From Vesta saturnalis (taxonomy: Eukaryota > Arthropoda > Insecta > Coleoptera > Lampyridae), in the NCBI GenBank assembly GCA_036346205.1, contig JARFJB010000928.1, positions 496,001-560,000 of the forward strand: a stretch of 64,000 nt of DNA, in the 5' to 3' direction. A program made the position numbers and the translations under genes. A model generated the notes under the pieces. That model was not told the origin of the DNA. It made no database searches and worked only from the letters and a program-made list of their open reading frames with translations. Shown here in pieces: positions 49,200 through 61,750 of the stretch (its first letter is position 1; every line of letters begins with the position of its first letter).

Positions 49200-49900
49200 G
49201 CCCTAAATACACTCTCGATATAATCAAAAAATGGTCCGATCCACACACAATGGTCCGATACACAAGTCTATCATACTGTTAGATTCACCTCTTTGCCATG
49301 TATATATGCACATTTTTATGTTTAAACCACATATTGGAGACAAACAGGCTTCTCTCCGCACAACTGTTTACCAGGTGTCCACCATTCTCATTAACTCTTT
49401 GGTCTCCGAACTTTCTTAGAACGCGTTCAGTGTGTTCTCTCTGTACACCTACCCATCCGTTCATATCCTCCACTAACATCATTCTTTCGTTTGGCTTACA
49501 TACGTTCAACACGTTCTCTACTTCATTCTAGAAGTTCTCACGCCCCTGGCCTTTTTCTCCATTCACCGGTGTATAGCATGTAATAAGATAAATTCTTTGA
49601 AACTCCACTTTCATTCTAACCCATATTACCCGGGAACGTACCAATTCGTACTGTTTAATACATGCTTTCGCTCTTTCATTTACGATCACCCCAACTCCTT
49701 TTGCGCCATCCACTTCAGTCTCAACTCCTGACCATAGTGCTAGGATGCCATCCTCCATCTCCACAGCATCATTTCCTTTGCGCTTTGTCTCCGATAAACA
49801 CAGAATATTAAGGTGTCTTTTGTACATTACATTCGCGATTTCAAATTCTTTACCATGCATACCTCGAACATTCCACGTACCTACTCGCCACTAATTTCTT
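49200..49900 (-). pseudogene. LINE copy C endonuclease
   Basis: VGTWNVRGMHGKEFEIANVM (catalytic Asn), NILCLSETKRKG (Glu), LITCYTPVNGEKGQGRENF with a TAG after it (near 49528), then MMLVEDMNGWVGVQREHTER. Here the usual GDMNG of the family reads EDMNG, which alters a catalytic Asp neighbourhood. CGSDHFLIISRVYLGQ (about 49240-49200) supplies the terminal Asp-His. Confidence 0.78.
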
Positions 49901-50059
49901 GCACAGTCGTCTGTTTCGACCTTGACCGCCCCTTGTAACCAGGTCGATCCGAGGCAGTTGTATTGTTCTCTTGAGTAATACCTTAACGAGCAGACCGGTT
50001 ACTGGCCAAATCGTGCCCCTGACGATGTAGCATTCCCTACTAAGTGTATCGTCCTACCA

Positions 50060-50268
<209 letters not shown>

Positions 50269-50280
50269 TAAATCTGTTTT

Positions 50281-50540
50281 ATTATTGTATTAATGTTTTA
50301 CACAAATCTAAACGTTTTGATAGCACTTACAGTTATCGTCCTTAGTAGTAATAAATCCTTCAGAGTTGTTTAAAACGTTGAAATAAATTTCGCAAATTTC
50401 AAAAACTGAAAACGCAAACATAAACCTACTATCGATATGACAGTTCGATAACAGCATAAAGCCAACTATGGATTACAATTTTTACAATTATTATTACAAT
50501 ATTTCATAAATCAAATTTTGTTAAGCTGCGCTGAAGATGG
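50281..50540 (-). repeat. PLE 3' UTR fragment P9
   Basis: Homologous over about 250 bp to the 3' UTR of P1 (23585-23830): TGTTTTACAC.AATCTA, CACTTACAGTTATCGT, GCAAACATAA.CCT.CTAT and CCAACTATGGA.TACAATTTT occur in the same order. It includes the GATAACT..GCTATC hairpin (50337-50319), with the GAAAC core degraded to AAAAC. No coding region is attached. Confidence 0.75.
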
Positions 50541-50544
50541 CATA

Positions 50545-52402
50545 CCAGAACACCCTCCAATGGACGAAGGCTAACAGTGGTTACATAACATTCACACCAT
50601 TCCCTTACGGGGTAGGCAAATCAATACCTATCTCTTATTTATTTTTCTTTCTTAATATTTCTCCATACTTTCCTATCCTTGGATACGTCCCTAGATTTCG
50701 TAAGATTGTCTCTGGCATGCCCTTTTATTTTTAACACTCCTTATCTTCATTATACACTTATTCTTCACCTTAGACCTTCTTGTCTTACCGCATGCGCTTC
50801 TCTGTAATCTAATACCCACGGTACTTTGCTTTCGTGATTTTTTTGACATACCCATGTCTCACTTCAGTACTGACGGGACAAACAGCCCATTATATATCGC
50901 CCATTTCGCAACTACGCTTATGCTTTCGTTTTTCATTATCGTCCATACACTTCCAATCACTTTCCTTTCAGCATTGGTCCGACGGCCAATCTCGTCATCC
51001 ATTGTACCGTCTGCAGTGTACATTCTACCTCAATATACCAAGTCATCTTCATTTCATCATGTAGAGTAAATACTCTACTCTCCTTTTCACCTTCCCGATT
51101 GAACATCACAATCTTCTTTTTGTTCACGTTTTCCTTTAGGTCCATGCTCTAACAGCCTATATATAACATTCTCAAAGCTGTTTGCAGCTCATCCGCATTC
51201 TCGCTTGATAAGACGATGTCATCTGTATGCAACAGAACTCGTATGTTTATGTCACCAACCATTACACAATTTGTATCGGTACCTCTTTGTTTAACACATG
51301 TCTTGCTACCGTTATATTCCGTTCATTAGACCTTTAACTATGCCATATTCATTTAGTATTTCCCACAGTTTCCCCCTATTCACTCGGTCATATGTTTTCT
51401 CCAGTACAGTTTCCTTTTTTTACGGTAAAACACTTTTCAATCACCTACTGGAGAGCAACCATCTGGCATGAAGGCACCCTGCACATACCAAATCCTTCTT
51501 TGGGTAGTTTCGCGTACTCTACAAATCAGTACGTTTCCAAATACTTTACCAGGTACACTGAGCAGACTTATTCTTCTGTAACTTTTACAATCACTTTTGT
51601 TCTCACTACCCTTATACAGTGGTATAATGATCGCGCTCTTCCAATCACTCGACTTTTCCACACCTAAGACATACGTTGAATAATTCACACAATCTTCGCA
51701 TAGGTTTGACACCTTCATATTTTAGCATTTCACCAGAGATTCCATCCACGCCTGCTTCTTTATCGTTTTTCTTTCGTACCATTTCTCTATCTCATCTAAC
51801 CCAATATCCTTCTCATTTTCATTCTCTATTCTTTCTTCATTCTCCTCATTAAACGCTTCTTATTTTCTTCACTTCTGTACAGCTTTCCGAAATATTCTTG
51901 TCAGCATTTCCTTACTTCACAATCGTCCCATATTAGTACGTTGTTCCTATTCATCACTCCCGCAGTGTTCTGTTTTGGGCAACGTTTTGCATTTTTGACC
52001 CACTTTCATAAGAGTTTTTTGTTTCTATCAAAATCATTCTGAATTTACTCTCTTTCCACAGCAATTACTTCCTCCTTACTTATTCTCTTCTTTTTTCGTA
52101 CATACTGCCTTTTTATCGATTCATTCCATCCTGTTCTGTCTTCTTCTGTCTACCTACAGTCCCTCTTTCTGATGTCTGCCCGGCACAATTGGCAGTGCAC
52201 TTTTTTAAGCTTATCCATGTGCTTTCAACGTGTTTTTTATTTGTTCGTTCCATACGGTTTTATTAACATGCAACTCCTTAGTCACAGCATCTGTTTATTT
52301 CATTCTCGCACCATTATCTACCAGTTTATCTACCCTAATTCTGGACATTTGCACTTCATTTGCTTTCCTTCTCCAGACCCACTTTTTTCTTAAACACCCA
52401 AT
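50545..52402 (-). mobile_element. LINE copy D, 5'-truncated
   Basis: Begins abruptly on the minus strand at the end of the endonuclease region (KKWVWRRKANEVQMSRIRVD, about 52395) and runs to the family 3' end, AAAAATAAATAAGAGATAGG, then TTTGCCTACCCCGTAAGGG (about 50645-50605), plus a GTTATG-type tail. The RT is decayed but readable: LYKGSENKSDCKSYRRISLL with SVPGKVFGNVL (about 51620-51530) and MDLKENVNKKKIVMFNREGE. 5' truncation is typical of LINE insertion. Confidence 0.8.
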
Positions 52403-55195
52403 GACATTAATGGCATTACGTTTCTGTTCAATTTAATTTCTGCACAATAACATAGATTGTCCTTTCTTGCTATGCCAATTATATTTTCATGTAACTCAGT
52501 ATATTTGACGCAATTCTCTTACATTTTAGAATTCTACCGCATGTACAAATATATTACTCAGATCCCTTATGCAAATTATTAGTAGCACCTTTAACATCAT
52601 TTCTAATGACGTTGATATACATTATGACTTTACTAATTTCTCATATTTCCAATGTATCATTATTATTATTATTATGACCTTTACAAAATGGCATTTTCTT
52701 CATATCTGAAGATCGAAATAAATTGATACATTTTTCTGATTTTGAGCACGGGTTAAACCCACATTTACAATTCTTGGGGGTGCATTTACTCACATTCAAC
52801 CCATAATACCTTATACAATTGTTTAATATGTCCTCATCTTAATTATTTTGGTTGGTTCAGAAAATATATGACAATATTAGAAATGCAATAGTTCTACGTG
52901 ATTTATTTCTAAGACGTCCCTTTTTATAAGGGAATGGTATGGAAAGTGGTATTTGAAAGGATAATGAAGTATGAGACAACGAACATATTTTTTTTACTAA
53001 AGTTAAACAAGAAGCTTTAAGCATGTTTATTGATTATTAAGCTTATGAGATTTTAGGAAGCGATGTTTGTATTTAGCAAACAAAAGTTCTTAATTATAAT
53101 GTGTGTAAGAACAATATTGTCTAAATTTGATTACTATATTTTTGAGGTACATCCCATTGGAAGCGCTTATATAGTAAAGATAAATAAAACAAGAACCTAA
53201 CTAGGTTAAGCGCTAAATATGATCGTCTTACAGCAAAATCTAGTTGACTTAGTTGTTTAGATTTGTTAAGTGTATACTAACTGTAAATAATGGAGAGCTT
53301 TAATAAGATTAAATTCTTTAAAGGTGTTTAAATGTACTTTCTGCATACTTCACAAATCCATTGAACTAGTGAGTTAAATTAGGCTTTGCCTGTTCGCCGA
53401 ACTAGTTAGAAATAAAATTCCGAACAATCTAAACCCAAACTCCTCAAAAGGAATAAGTGAAATGATGGTAATTTCGGTGACAATATGTTTACCAACGATG
53501 ATTCGACCCGGACGGGATGACAACGGCACTCTTCACGGGATCGTGAAACACCGCGAATAATAATCTCTACATTAATTATATCGGAATTGTTGACCAAACA
53601 TATTACAGCTAAAGATAAACGGATAATAACCTAATCTGTTTATATTCAGTGTCCTACGAAGAAGTACAAGGGCTAATAGGTCGTGACAACAACCGTAAAT
53701 GCTTCTTACTGTATGATTTTAGCCAAAACCCCATTGGCTCGACTTTTAATTTACGAAACACTCACGTCCAGGATATTACATAATTAATTCTGAAGTGGTT
53801 ATAATGTTGATTTTGAAATACTATCAATATGTTCCAAGATCGAAAATTCACTCAAACAAATCTGCCAGTAAATATTACGTTTTATAATTCATCTCTGAAA
53901 AATTAAGCTAGACCTAAAAACAACCACTAAAAGTATAAACAGATTATACAGTCGGAGGGTATTTGCACCACAATTTATAAAAGGAGGGTAAATCCGCGAA
54001 CAAACATTTCTCTGTTTTACTTAATTACAAGAAACGAATGACAGTGCTTTATAAATCACTGATTTAACGCAAAAGACAATTTCTAATGTGGCCGTTTAAA
54101 ATCTGTCATTTTTGTCACCATACTATCCCCTCTTTTAATTACAAAGACCAAGTTAAAGCTTCAATTACTTTGGTGATCTTATCTTGATGGTGGTTTCTCA
54201 AAACTTTAGCAGTTTGCCTTATTGAAATACAAGACTTAAAAACCATGTTTAATCCCAAAAAATAACGGTCCAAATACATTTCGCTCTTTCTGTGCATAAT
54301 TAAAATTTAATTTCGTGTTATTCTTTTAAGAGTTTTAAACAAGCAAGTGTAACTTACTATAATTAGGTTCGAAGTATACAATAGTTTTGTTTTTCTTCTC
54401 AACTTTTATTTGTTTCACTTACAATAAATCTTATACGTCTTGAATAAAAATCCATTTATGAAAATTTATTTTTATTTCTTTGATTTTTAATAGAGTTTAA
54501 ATTAGATTTGGTTTCTGAAATTGAATTAATTGATTAAAAAGCTAAAGTGTGAAAGCTAATCAGTATTCAAATACAATGAACGAATGTTAACAGTACTTTA
54601 GCAGAAAACCGTGTTTCATGAACCTCAAATTGCTTTTTCAATAAAAGCATCAATTTGACGAAAAATCATTATTCATACAGTAAACTATCATTTCTAATAA
54701 GAGCGTGTAGTGAAGTTTTTTGAAAGTATTTGTTTATAAAGTACATGTTAGAAGTACGTTACATTCTTTCGTCAACATGTGCTCATGCTCATGCTTGGAA
54801 TTTTAAAATGAAAAATGGGTTTTTGGAGTAAGCCTGAAATAATTTTTAATAATAGCTCTCAACGTTTTGACAAAAATTTTAATATTTTTTCTGTGAATAC
54901 ATTGAAATAATACCAAAAATGACCATGTATATTGTTAATCCTCCCTTATTTAATAACACCTGAATATTAGACATTTCATCCCTAGATGTCTACAGGTCTA
55001 GAATATTACTTAATTTATATATTTCTTTAAACATCGACTACTTAGATAAATGACTAATTAAAAGCATACAGTATTTAAGAAAGTAAGTTACAAAGTTATT
55101 ATTGTAGTAATAATAGTAGAATAAGGTCAGTAAGTCACCTACACTTTTAATTAACTTAAGGCCAAAAAGACGAACGTAACTGCAAAGGATTAGTC
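52403..55195. other. AT-rich stretch, nothing recognised
   Basis: Frames under 65 codons, none with a recognisable domain. A slightly GC-richer patch near 53495-53560 (GACCCGGACGGGATGACAAC) has no further support. A short (ATT)n run lies near 52660. Confidence 0.45.
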
Positions 55196-56760
55196 TGATG
55201 TATTTTGGGTGGTCATAAATTTTGGTCATTAGCTAAAGCCATCAGTCTAAACTTGAGTACATCTTCCTTTTCTCCCGTGGTGTTTCGCGACGGAGCTGTA
55301 ATAGCTGATCCTGCTGCAAAAGCCAACCTCTTTGTCGATTACTTTGCATCAAATTCATGTCTCAATAATTCTGGTAAAATTGTGCCGTCGCCAAAATCTA
55401 CCGCATACGCTATTAAACCAATCCCCTTTCGTTACAAGCTTCTAGAGTCAATGATCAATAAACTTGACTCAAACAAGGCGACTGGCTCTGACGGTATTCT
55501 AGCTATCGTCCTTAAAAAATACCACCCCGAGCTAGTACCTGTATTGTCCAAACTATTTTTGATCTCCATGTCAACTGGACAGTTTCCTTCATCGTGGAAG
55601 TTGTAAAATGTCCAACCTATTCCTGAAAAGGGTGACACGATCCCTCCAGTTATCCACCAATAGCTATCACTTCCATTCTGTCGAAAATCATGGAAAAAGC
55701 CATCATCCACCAACTACTTTCGTTCCTCGAGTCCAATAAACTCCTAAACGATCACCAGTATGGATTCAGACAGAGTCGTTCAACGGGTGATCTTCTTTCA
55801 TATGTCACCCAACTTTGGAATAGCACATTGGAGAGGTTCGGTGAAACAGTCGTTGGGGGTTTAAGTATTTCAAAGGGTTTTGATCAGGTTTAGCACAAGT
55901 GCCTACTTGTCAAGCTCACTTCGTTCGGCTTATCCGATACGCTCACCATTTGGATATCAAGTTTTCTTGACAAAAGATGTATACGCGTTGTCGTCGATCG
56001 AAACTACTATTAACGCGGACGTAACCCAAGGATCAGTGATAGCTCCCACACTTTTCGTGTTGTACATAAATGACTTCATTTCCTCAACAACAACTAACCA
56101 GAATGGGAAAGGAGGAATCTACTCAAGTTCAACGCCGACAAAACTCAGTGTAGCCTTGTGTCCGCCAAGAAAGACTGAGCATATCCTGCTATCAGCCAGC
56201 AAAGCAGCTACCCGTAAACTGGTCTTTCTATACAGATCTAAACGGTACTTCACATCGCAACAACTCCGTTTACTGTATTAGGCTCAAACGCGATCTTATC
56301 TGAATACAATTCCCACCTCTGGGCCAATGCTCCCCAATACGCCCTTGATATGGTAAACTGCATCCAAAAAAGAGCTGTAAGGCTTATAAATGACCCGTCT
56401 CTGACTTCTGACCTTCAGTGTCTTGGGAATAGAAGAATAGTTTTGGTTCTTTCCTTGTTCCATCGCTATTACCATGCAAGTGTATCTCCGAAATATACTT
56501 CTTAATACTTTCGCAGGCCATCTTCGCTAGGAACACTCGGCTTGCCCATTAACGCCATAATTACACACTCAAAATTCCACCTTGTCGCACTAAACGGGCG
56601 CAATCTACATTTTTCAACACGGCAACCAAATTGTGGAATGCACTACCCAGTTCCTGTTTTCCCACAAACTTTGACTTATACTTTAATATAAACATTTATC
56701 GACAGCCTAACAATATCCCTAAACCCTTCCAGTGTTCCTGAGTGCTTTAGTACGTTAGAC
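55196..56760 (+). pseudogene. CR1/Jockey-superfamily LINE RT remnant
   Basis: Pre-RT linker (KFWSLAKAISLNLSTSSFSP, ADPAAKANLFVDYFASNSCL), RT start INKLDSNKATGSDGILAIVL and KKYHPELVPVLSKLF. A stop follows the motif TGQFPSSWKL. SKIMEKAIIHQLLSF overlaps NDHQYGFRQSRSTGDLLSYV with VGGLSISKGFDQV (palm Asp replaced by Ser/Gly wording). Then ADVTQGSVIAPTLFVLYIND; the YADD box is not readable. The C-terminal part (WANAPQYALDMVNCIQKRAV, then QCLGNRRIVLVLSLFHRYYH) runs to about 56690. Exact clade uncertain. Confidence 0.72.
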
Positions 56761-56829
56761 AAATCTTAGCCTGTGCGGGAATACTAGAAGTAAAGAAAAA
56801 ACAAAAAAATTGATATGACATCGATTAAA

Positions 56830-57590
56830 TGTGGAATGGTTTCATTTGAATTCTTATGATTCGAATTTTTAGCAGAAGGAAAGGTGCCGTATTACACAAT
56901 TAAGTGCTAATAAATTAATAATTTAATTAATACTTCATTTTTCCTCTCTAAATGAATTATAGCTTGTTCTGTTACCTTCAGATTAACTCTGCAGAGTATT
57001 ACAGAAAAAATATACAGAACAAAAGTAATTAAATCTTAACCAAATGTTAGTTTAATACCGCAATTTAAAAAAAACAACTACCTTCAAATTAACTCATCAG
57101 AGCACTACACCAAAAATCAACAAAGCAAAAGTTGGAATGGGCATAATTAAGCGCTAATTTAGTACTCTTAATTTAAACTATATTGCTTCCTTCTTGAAGA
57201 AAGTATTACAATCTTTGTTAGTTTAAGATTAACTCAGGAAACACCAAAAATTAACAGTTAGGATAGTGCTAATTTAGTGCTCTAACTGACAAGGTATTCC
57301 TTTTCTTTTTTTGAAGAAACTATTGCTTACTATGTTACCTTTAGATTGACGTAACAGAGTACTACAGCCGAAATTGACAGAATAAAGGTTGTCATGCTAA
57401 TAAAACTCTAACATAATGTCTCAACTAACAATTTATTGCGTTCTTTTAAAAAATGCACCGCTTGCTTTCAATTAACTGAACAGAGCAAAAATTGACAGAA
57501 TAAGTTGTCCAAGTGCATAACTAGGTGTCTATTATCCAACTAAAAATGTATTGCTTATTGGAGTCAAACTAACTCAGCTGAGTACTACGT
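56830..57590. repeat. Satellite array, unit about 110-135 bp, left part
   Basis: Units share ATTAACTCA..AGAGTACTACACC, AAAAATTGACAGA, TAATTAAGCGCTAATTTAGT and TATTGCTT..TTGAAGAA. Anchors lie near 56985, 57096, 57229, 57345, 57475 and 57566. The array is interrupted by a LINE fragment and other DNA (57590-58965), then continues to the host exon. Confidence 0.72.
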
Positions 57591-57960
57591 CATACAACTA
57601 TTTTTTTTTAATAATTGGCCTATCAATGCATGTGATGCAGCACCGCAATAACCATTGTAATACCGATAATACAAAGAAAGAACTGAAACGATTCTTCTGT
57701 GCTCAAGGAACTGTATGTCAGAAGCTAAGGACTTATAAGTGTCCTTATAAGCCTAATCGCTCTTTTTTGAATACGATCAACGATATCGAGAGCGTATGGG
57801 AGAGCACCAACCGAGAGGCGAAAACTATATTCCAGATGAGGTCGAATTTGGGCCTTATACAGCATGAGAGATTTGAAGATACAGTCATTCCCAATATAGT
57901 AATGGAGTGATAGATTTGAAGATACAGTCATTCCCAATGTAGTAATAGAGTCTGAAAACT
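57591..57960 (-). pseudogene. CR1/Jockey-type LINE 3' coding fragment (minus strand)
   Basis: CIFKSLMLYKAQIRPHLEYS, then ALPYALDIVDRIQKRAIRLI (57937-57725), continues in another frame with EHRRIVSVLSLYYRYYNGYC (about 57700-57640). It corresponds to the end of the RT polyprotein and resembles 56330-56480 (ALDMVNCIQKRAV..RRIVLVLSLF), so a related family inserted in the opposite direction. A 40-base stretch near 57875-57915 is repeated almost exactly at 57911-57945. Confidence 0.68.
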
Positions 57961-58540
57961 TAAGATCTCAGTCATTCACATTTAAAATGATTTATAGCAC
58001 CAACGTAATTTGCATGACTCTCGACCGTTTTATTAGACTTCCATTTAATATAAGATTTATTTTCCAAACATACTGCATCAGCGCAAGCCTTATTGAACCA
58101 TGGAAAGGTTGCAAATAATCCCCGTAAATCACTACATTTAACTGACTAAAAACACCACAAGGTTATATCATTGTTGCGAACAGTAGAGGAATTGGGGAAA
58201 CTAGAAGTTATTTCTATTAGACAATAGACAGTTAGAAATAATAAAAATTTTATAAACAGGTGGGTTTGTTGTAAGAAAGAGATCTAGAAGATGTGCTGTA
58301 ATGTAAGTAGGGTTATCGGGGATTCTTGTGGGTTCAGAAATCACATGAAATAGCAAATTATAGATTAGTAGTGGATGGTAATTGAAACCGATTTGAGTTA
58401 CGAACATTGAGATTTCCCAGAATTAAGATATCGCAAGATAGAAACTGAGACAGAAGATAGTCAACTAACAAACCAAGGTAAAGGATTGAAGTTAGCAATA
58501 ACATTCCAGCAATAAGTATTCAAAGTGCATTTAACCCTTA
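57961..58540. other. No gene recognised
   Basis: Mixed sequence inside the interruption of the satellite. A 68-codon minus-strand frame (58201-58407; SEPTRIPDNPTYITAHLLDL followed by FLTTNP) resembles the wording of LINE endonucleases before the SDH motif, but is too short to be sure. Confidence 0.35.
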
Positions 58541-58619
58541 ATGTCAAGAAATTTTACTACTTGCCTCAACTCTTCCAATCCTTATATGCACGAGGGTGAC
58601 TAACATGTTTTTTAAACAA

Positions 58620-58965
58620 ACTTTCTTTTGAATTCCCTTATGCACTGGGGTAAATATGTTCAATTTCGAGTGTTTAATCGTCGATATTCTTCTGGATTTT
58701 TATTATTGTCTATTCTACATAAGTAAGGAGTAAATAAAAGTAATAAAAAATGACATATATTATATGTTCTAAAAAATTTTGTTTTTCAATTCTGTTAAGT
58801 AAGGGGGTGACTAAGATGTTTAATTTCAAATGTTTAGCCGTCGATACTGCACAGGATTTTTATCATCGTCTATTCTACGTGAAATACATAAACAAAAAAA
58901 AATTAAACATTTTAATTATTCTCGTATGCTTGTGTTTAAACGGGGGTTACTAAAATGCTTAATTT
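58620..58965. repeat. Small tandem repeat, unit about 140-157 bp
   Basis: Three diverged units carry GGGGTGACTAAGATGTTTAA, then TTTAGCCGTCGATA, GGATTTTTATCATCGTCTAT and TCTACGTGA. Starts lie near 58646, 58803 and 58944. It runs directly into the roughly 130-bp satellite at 58966. Confidence 0.6.
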
Positions 58966-59320
58966 GGGGTATTTAGCCAAGTTAGCAGAGCACTACACCA
59001 AAAATCGATAGAGCAAAAGTATGTACAGAGGAGAATTTAGTGCTAGTTTAGTGCCCTAATTAAAAGTGATTTGCTACTATTTTAAAGAAGTTATTCTATG
59101 CTATTCTAGATTCAAATTAACACATCAGGGCACTACACCAAGAGTTGATGGAAGGAAAGCGCTACCATGGTGCGTAATTAAGCGCTAATAAAATACTAAT
59201 TTAATATTCCAACTAAAAATGTATCGCTGTTAGCTTTGTTACCTTCATAATAAATCAAAAGAGTACCACACGAAAAGGTAGTGGAACAAATGTTAGGAAT
59301 GTGCACAATTAAGTGGAAAC
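58966..59320. repeat. Satellite array, unit about 135 bp, right part
   Basis: AGAGCACTACACCAAAAATC, then TAATTAAGCGCTAAT, repeated from about 58977, 59112 and 59245. The same family as 56830-57590. The last unit ends at AATTAAGTGGAAACAAAATG, next to the host exon. Confidence 0.7.
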
Positions 59321-59334
59321 AAAATGATTCCTAC

Positions 59335-59695
59335 GTCCGGGCGGTCCATGGTGTCAGCTAGGGCCTCGAACGCGTTTATAACCGTTGTGGACGTGGTCGG
59401 GCGGTCTCTCGAAGATTTCTTCGGCTTCTTCTTCTGGAGCCGGAATCCGTCGGACGGTCATTGTAGCTGCTGGAAGCGGTACAGCAGCCATCTCTTCTTC
59501 CAATTTCTTGGGCTTCTTTTTCTTCTTCTTGCTCTTCTTATAGATGTTTTCTTCGTAGAAGGGCAAGGGCACGAACGGGACCTCCTCCTCGGTCTGGAAG
59601 AAGTCATTGGGTAGCGGAAAAGACTCGTGCTCGTCGTAACAACTCCGAAGAGCGTACGGGTGCTTCTGCCGGAACGGTATCTCTCTAACTGTCAT
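59335..59695 (-). CDS. Probable host protein-coding first exon, Pro/Lys/Glu-rich
   Basis: From ATG at 59695-59693: MTVREIPFRQKHPYALR, then DEHESFPLPNDFFQTEEEVP and FVPLPFYEENIYKKSK. A Lys run (KKSKKKKKKPKK, residues about 53-64) and an acidic segment (PAPEEEAEEIFERPP) follow. The frame stops (TGA) at 59356-59354 after 113 codons. Codons, above all in the first half, are strongly GC-ending, unlike everything around. Near the 3' end another frame (NAFEALADTMDRPD) is open past the stop to a possible splice donor GTAGGA at 59334. A single-base indel or an unusual exon end could reconcile them. No signal peptide or membrane segment is seen. The composition recalls muscle proteins. The special N-terminal exon of short insect paramyosin is one guess (about 0.2), not verified. 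The gene would continue to the left through the transposon-filled region. Confidence 0.6.
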
Positions 59696-61750
59696 CGTGA
59701 AAATGACGCAGGTAGCAGAATGTACGCACGTAAAAACTTTAACAAACTACGTTTACAATGTTAAAACGCGATGCTCACTGATCTGCTTTCAGACAGCGAA
59801 TGCGCCCGATCCATGTTTCATACGTGACTCCATTTAATACCTCCAGCGTGAGCTCTCCTGCGAGCAGTACTCCTTATGGTGAGCGAGTCGGGAGGTAGAG
59901 TGGTGTTAGGTTGTTCCATCAAGATATCTACGTCCATTTGTTGTTGTTAGACTGTAGTTTATTGAATGGGAGCGGTCCGCCTCCTCAGCACCCTTATTGT
60001 TATTAAGATTATTAAACAGCATTTCATCGCTATCCTAATGTTATTAACAATTATTTTTATACATTCAATTTGATTTGTTATAGGTTTATGCTTTATAAAA
60101 TCAATATGTGTAAAAAATTATTTATGAAATAAACGAGAAGAAATAATCTAAATGACAGGTTTAAGAGTATAATTTGTTCATTTAATGTATTACAATTAAA
60201 ACTGCTTTAGTAAACAGTTTGAGTTATTCACGTCAAAATATTACAAACTTACCTATGCAGTTTTATATTTTATTCAAGAAGTGTTATGGTTAATTGTGTC
60301 CCGTCTGACGTAAAACAGCTATAAAATACTTTAAAGTATATACCTTGTTGCTTCACGTTTAAAGTGTCTGTCTATAAAATGTTGGAAGTTTTTCCTTGTC
60401 TGGGTACTTTACCATTAAATAAATTTTATTGTCGTCAAATTAAAGTAATAAAAAACAATGTCTAGAAAGTTCATGCCGTTTTTTTGTAAAAGGTGTAAAA
60501 ATGCTTTTATTAATAATAAATGGTATTTGACTGATGATTAGTTAGGTTGCATTGCTGTAGTTCTATATATTTTAGAACCGGTGCTATAAATCCTTTGTTT
60601 GTAACTCTTCTTAATCTACTACTTTCTTAAGATACTGGAGTATGGATTGAGATTTTACCTCGAAAGTAAGCGTGGTAAGATTTAAAGCCTCTTCCGACTT
60701 ATTCACTTCTATTTCTCAAATTCACTGCTGAGTGTTAAAAGAAAGTTTCAAAGTCCATTGTTTATTTTTGTTGAAAACATTTCACAAAAATATCGGTTAC
60801 AACAATTGAGCTTGTTCAAATCGGTTTATATTCACACAGTAGCAATATACAGAAAGCAATTTAAATAACTAATCTAATAAAGTTATCTCTAACTCAATTA
60901 CTACGGTAACGAGTATGAAGAATGTTACGTATAAAAATAGTAAATTAACAAAAAGAGTTACTACATTAACAAATAGACGTTACTAGCCATAACTTAATGA
61001 AATCCTGTGAGCGAAAATTTATCAAACAATGCGATAAAACGTACTTGTGCGATATTAACGAATATTTCTGAAAAATTGGAATAAATTTAACAAACCAAGC
61101 TGTGCATAGGGTAGCCAAGTATCACAATTTTAATATACCATTTAATTTGTGTGAATAATAACATGTCCTTTGTTTTAATAACTATATTGTGAATGCAAAT
61201 AGCCACTGCAAGATGTACTCAAACGAGTACGTGTGAAGCTAAAGGGGTATATAAAGTTTAGAAGAGTGTTAACGACTTACTCATTGGTGTAGTTAAATTG
61301 TCAGATTTGGGGTGTGCTAAAGCCCTTAATTATTACCGTTAGTATTAAACTATTTATTTTGTTTTTAGCAATGGATACGGAAACCATTTTAAAATAAGTT
61401 CATTACATTTTGAAGCTGCACAATTAATCAATTATTGCGTTCCTGTGCAGTGCGCTATTCTTTCAACTTCACAATAATTCACGTAACTTACAATATAAAA
61501 CAAACAACAGTTATAATATGTATCAGATACAGGTTGCAACGTATGGTAAGTTTATGCATAGTGATTACTTGACATAATTATAGCAAAGAGAGTCTAACTT
61601 TGATCTCAACAAAGGTTTAGATATACGTAAGTGGTTTATGTCAATGGTTGTAATGCAAGTTCTGGCTCACTCTATAGTATTGCCATGTCTCAAAGTCATT
61701 CGGTGTTTCCAGATTTCACTGTGCTGTCAAGACTGTGCCCTTTTTGGCGA
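59696..61750. other. Upstream region of the exon, otherwise no gene recognised
   Basis: The 250 bases next to the exon (59696-59950) are GC-richer and probably 5' UTR and promoter of the minus-strand gene. An initiator-like TCAGT lies at 59781-59777 (minus), but I could not match TATA or DPE spacing, so no start site is claimed. From 60000 on the sequence is AT-rich without recognisable frames. Confidence 0.4.

Noticed and set aside
59777..59840. Initiator TCAGT and TATTAAAT as a core promoter of the minus-strand exon
   Set aside because: Spacing is about 55 bases, too long for a TATA-initiator pair, and no DPE match was found. Mentioned only in passing.
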